Shown here one piece after another: positions 7,030 through 7,554 of a stretch of DNA of 7,554 nucleotides. Position numbers and translations under genes: made by a program. The DNA lies in assembly GCA_018263365.1 (NCBI GenBank), contig JAANXI010000046.1:1-7554 (forward strand). Reading direction: 5' to 3'. Source of the DNA: Fidelibacterota bacterium (GTDB taxonomy: Bacteria; Fidelibacterota; JAANXI01). Position 1 is the stretch's first letter, and each line of letters begins with the position of its first letter. The notes beneath the pieces were generated by a model, which was not told the origin of the DNA, did not search any database, and was given only the letters and a program-made list of their open reading frames with translations.

Positions 7030-7554
7030 GTGAGAAATCGTTTCCCTCTGAAAAATATTGTTTTAGCATTGGTGGCTCTTGTCATTCTCCCGACCACTGG
7101 TTCTGCCATTGAGGTGGCTAAGTACGGATCCGATTACACCGGCAAGGGCGTTGGCGTGCGCATCCTTTCCATGGGCGGCGCGGGCACAGCGACGGTCAAT
7201 GATGTTTCAGCAGGCTTCTGGAATCCGGCGAAGATGCACCTGGCGCCGCTGAAAAATATCGGATTTATGCATACCGAATCGTTTGCCGGAGCCGTAAACT
7301 TTGACTATGCTGCCGGGCGGTTGCCGACAGAGGATCATCACCTGGGATTAACGCTGATGCGCACCGGAGTGGATGATATTCCAAATACGCAGAACGCCCT
7401 CAAGGATTACGGTAAAGATGGTCTGCCGAATACAGGTGATGCCGGGGAGGGCAACGGCGTGTTCGATACGTTTCCGGATGGTTCATCCGAGCGCATCGAT
7501 GAGAGCGCGATTACCTATTTTAATTCGAGTCAGTATACGTTACTACTGAGTTAT
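7030..7554 (+). CDS. PorV/PorQ-family outer-membrane protein, N-terminal part (cut by window edge)
   Basis: The first 175 residues of an open frame run off the right edge. The start is GTG: an in-frame TAG lies at 7009-7011 with no ATG or TTG between, and a weak GGA (7020-7022) sits upstream. A clear Sec signal peptide is present: RNR and Lys8, a hydrophobic core at about 10-20, and a likely cleavage after GSA (24-26). Mature sequence then has GVGVRILSMGGAGTATVND (40-58) and AGFWNPAKM (61-69), the N-terminal pattern of PorV/PorQ and FadL-like beta-barrels. Amphipathic strands follow (IGFMHTESF; LGLTLMRTGVDDIPNT, 105-120). An Asp/Gly-rich insert at about 127-150 (DYGKDG, NTGDAGEGNGVFD) resembles a metal-binding loop. 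Family members sit in the outer membrane; some PorV proteins take part in type IX secretion. That role cannot be assigned here because the other components and the C-terminus are not visible. No terminator separates it from mutS. Confidence 0.85.
   Translation, partial: MRNRFPLKNIVLALVALVILPTTGSAIEVAKYGSDYTGKGVGVRILSMGGAGTATVNDVSAGFWNPAKMHLAPLKNIGFMHTESFAGAVNFDYAAGRLPTEDHHLGLTLMRTGVDDIPNTQNALKDYGKDGLPNTGDAGEGNGVFDTFPDGSSERIDESAITYFNSSQYTLLLSY

Overview
The window reads as ordinary chromosomal DNA of a selenocysteine-decoding bacterium. It holds five genes, all on the + strand and tightly packed. The organism is probably a member of the FCB group (Bacteroidota/Ignavibacteriota/Calditrichota/KSB1/Marinimicrobia-like lineages). 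That placement is an inference from three things: a PorV/PorQ-type outer-membrane protein at the right edge; MutS details such as GGxxHSYGIHVA and a C-terminal TPMEALxKLxEMKK that resemble FCB MutS proteins as I remember them; and weak or absent Shine-Dalgarno sites before most genes. I cannot name a species or genus.

Layout. Bases 1-90 hold a strong hairpin followed by a U-tract (34-67), probably the terminator of an upstream gene. A TauE/SafE-family membrane permease follows at 91-849. After a 69-base gap come selA (919-2328) and selB (2328-4220), joined by a TGATG stop/start overlap with a good ribosome binding site inside the 3' end of selA. The 130-base gap between selB and mutS holds a long imperfect inverted repeat (4228-4320) that looks like a small dispersed, non-coding repeat element. 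A full-length mutS lies at 4351-6957. A GTG-initiated secreted PorV/PorQ-like protein begins at 7030 and runs off the right edge.

How the genes work together. SelA converts Ser-tRNA(Sec) to Sec-tRNA(Sec), and SelB delivers that tRNA to UGA codons followed by a SECIS hairpin. Together they are two of the four usual bacterial Sec factors; selC (tRNA-Sec) and selD are not in the window. The permease upstream may be co-transcribed with selAB. A role in moving a sulfur or selenium oxyanion is possible but unproven. mutS (mismatch repair) and the outer-membrane protein have no evident functional link to selenium.

I found no previously undescribed multi-gene system. The items most worth a second look are the inverted-repeat element before mutS, the permease next to selAB, the hairpin placed 23 bases before a start codon that lacks a Shine-Dalgarno site, and an Asp/Gly-rich insert in the PorV-like protein.
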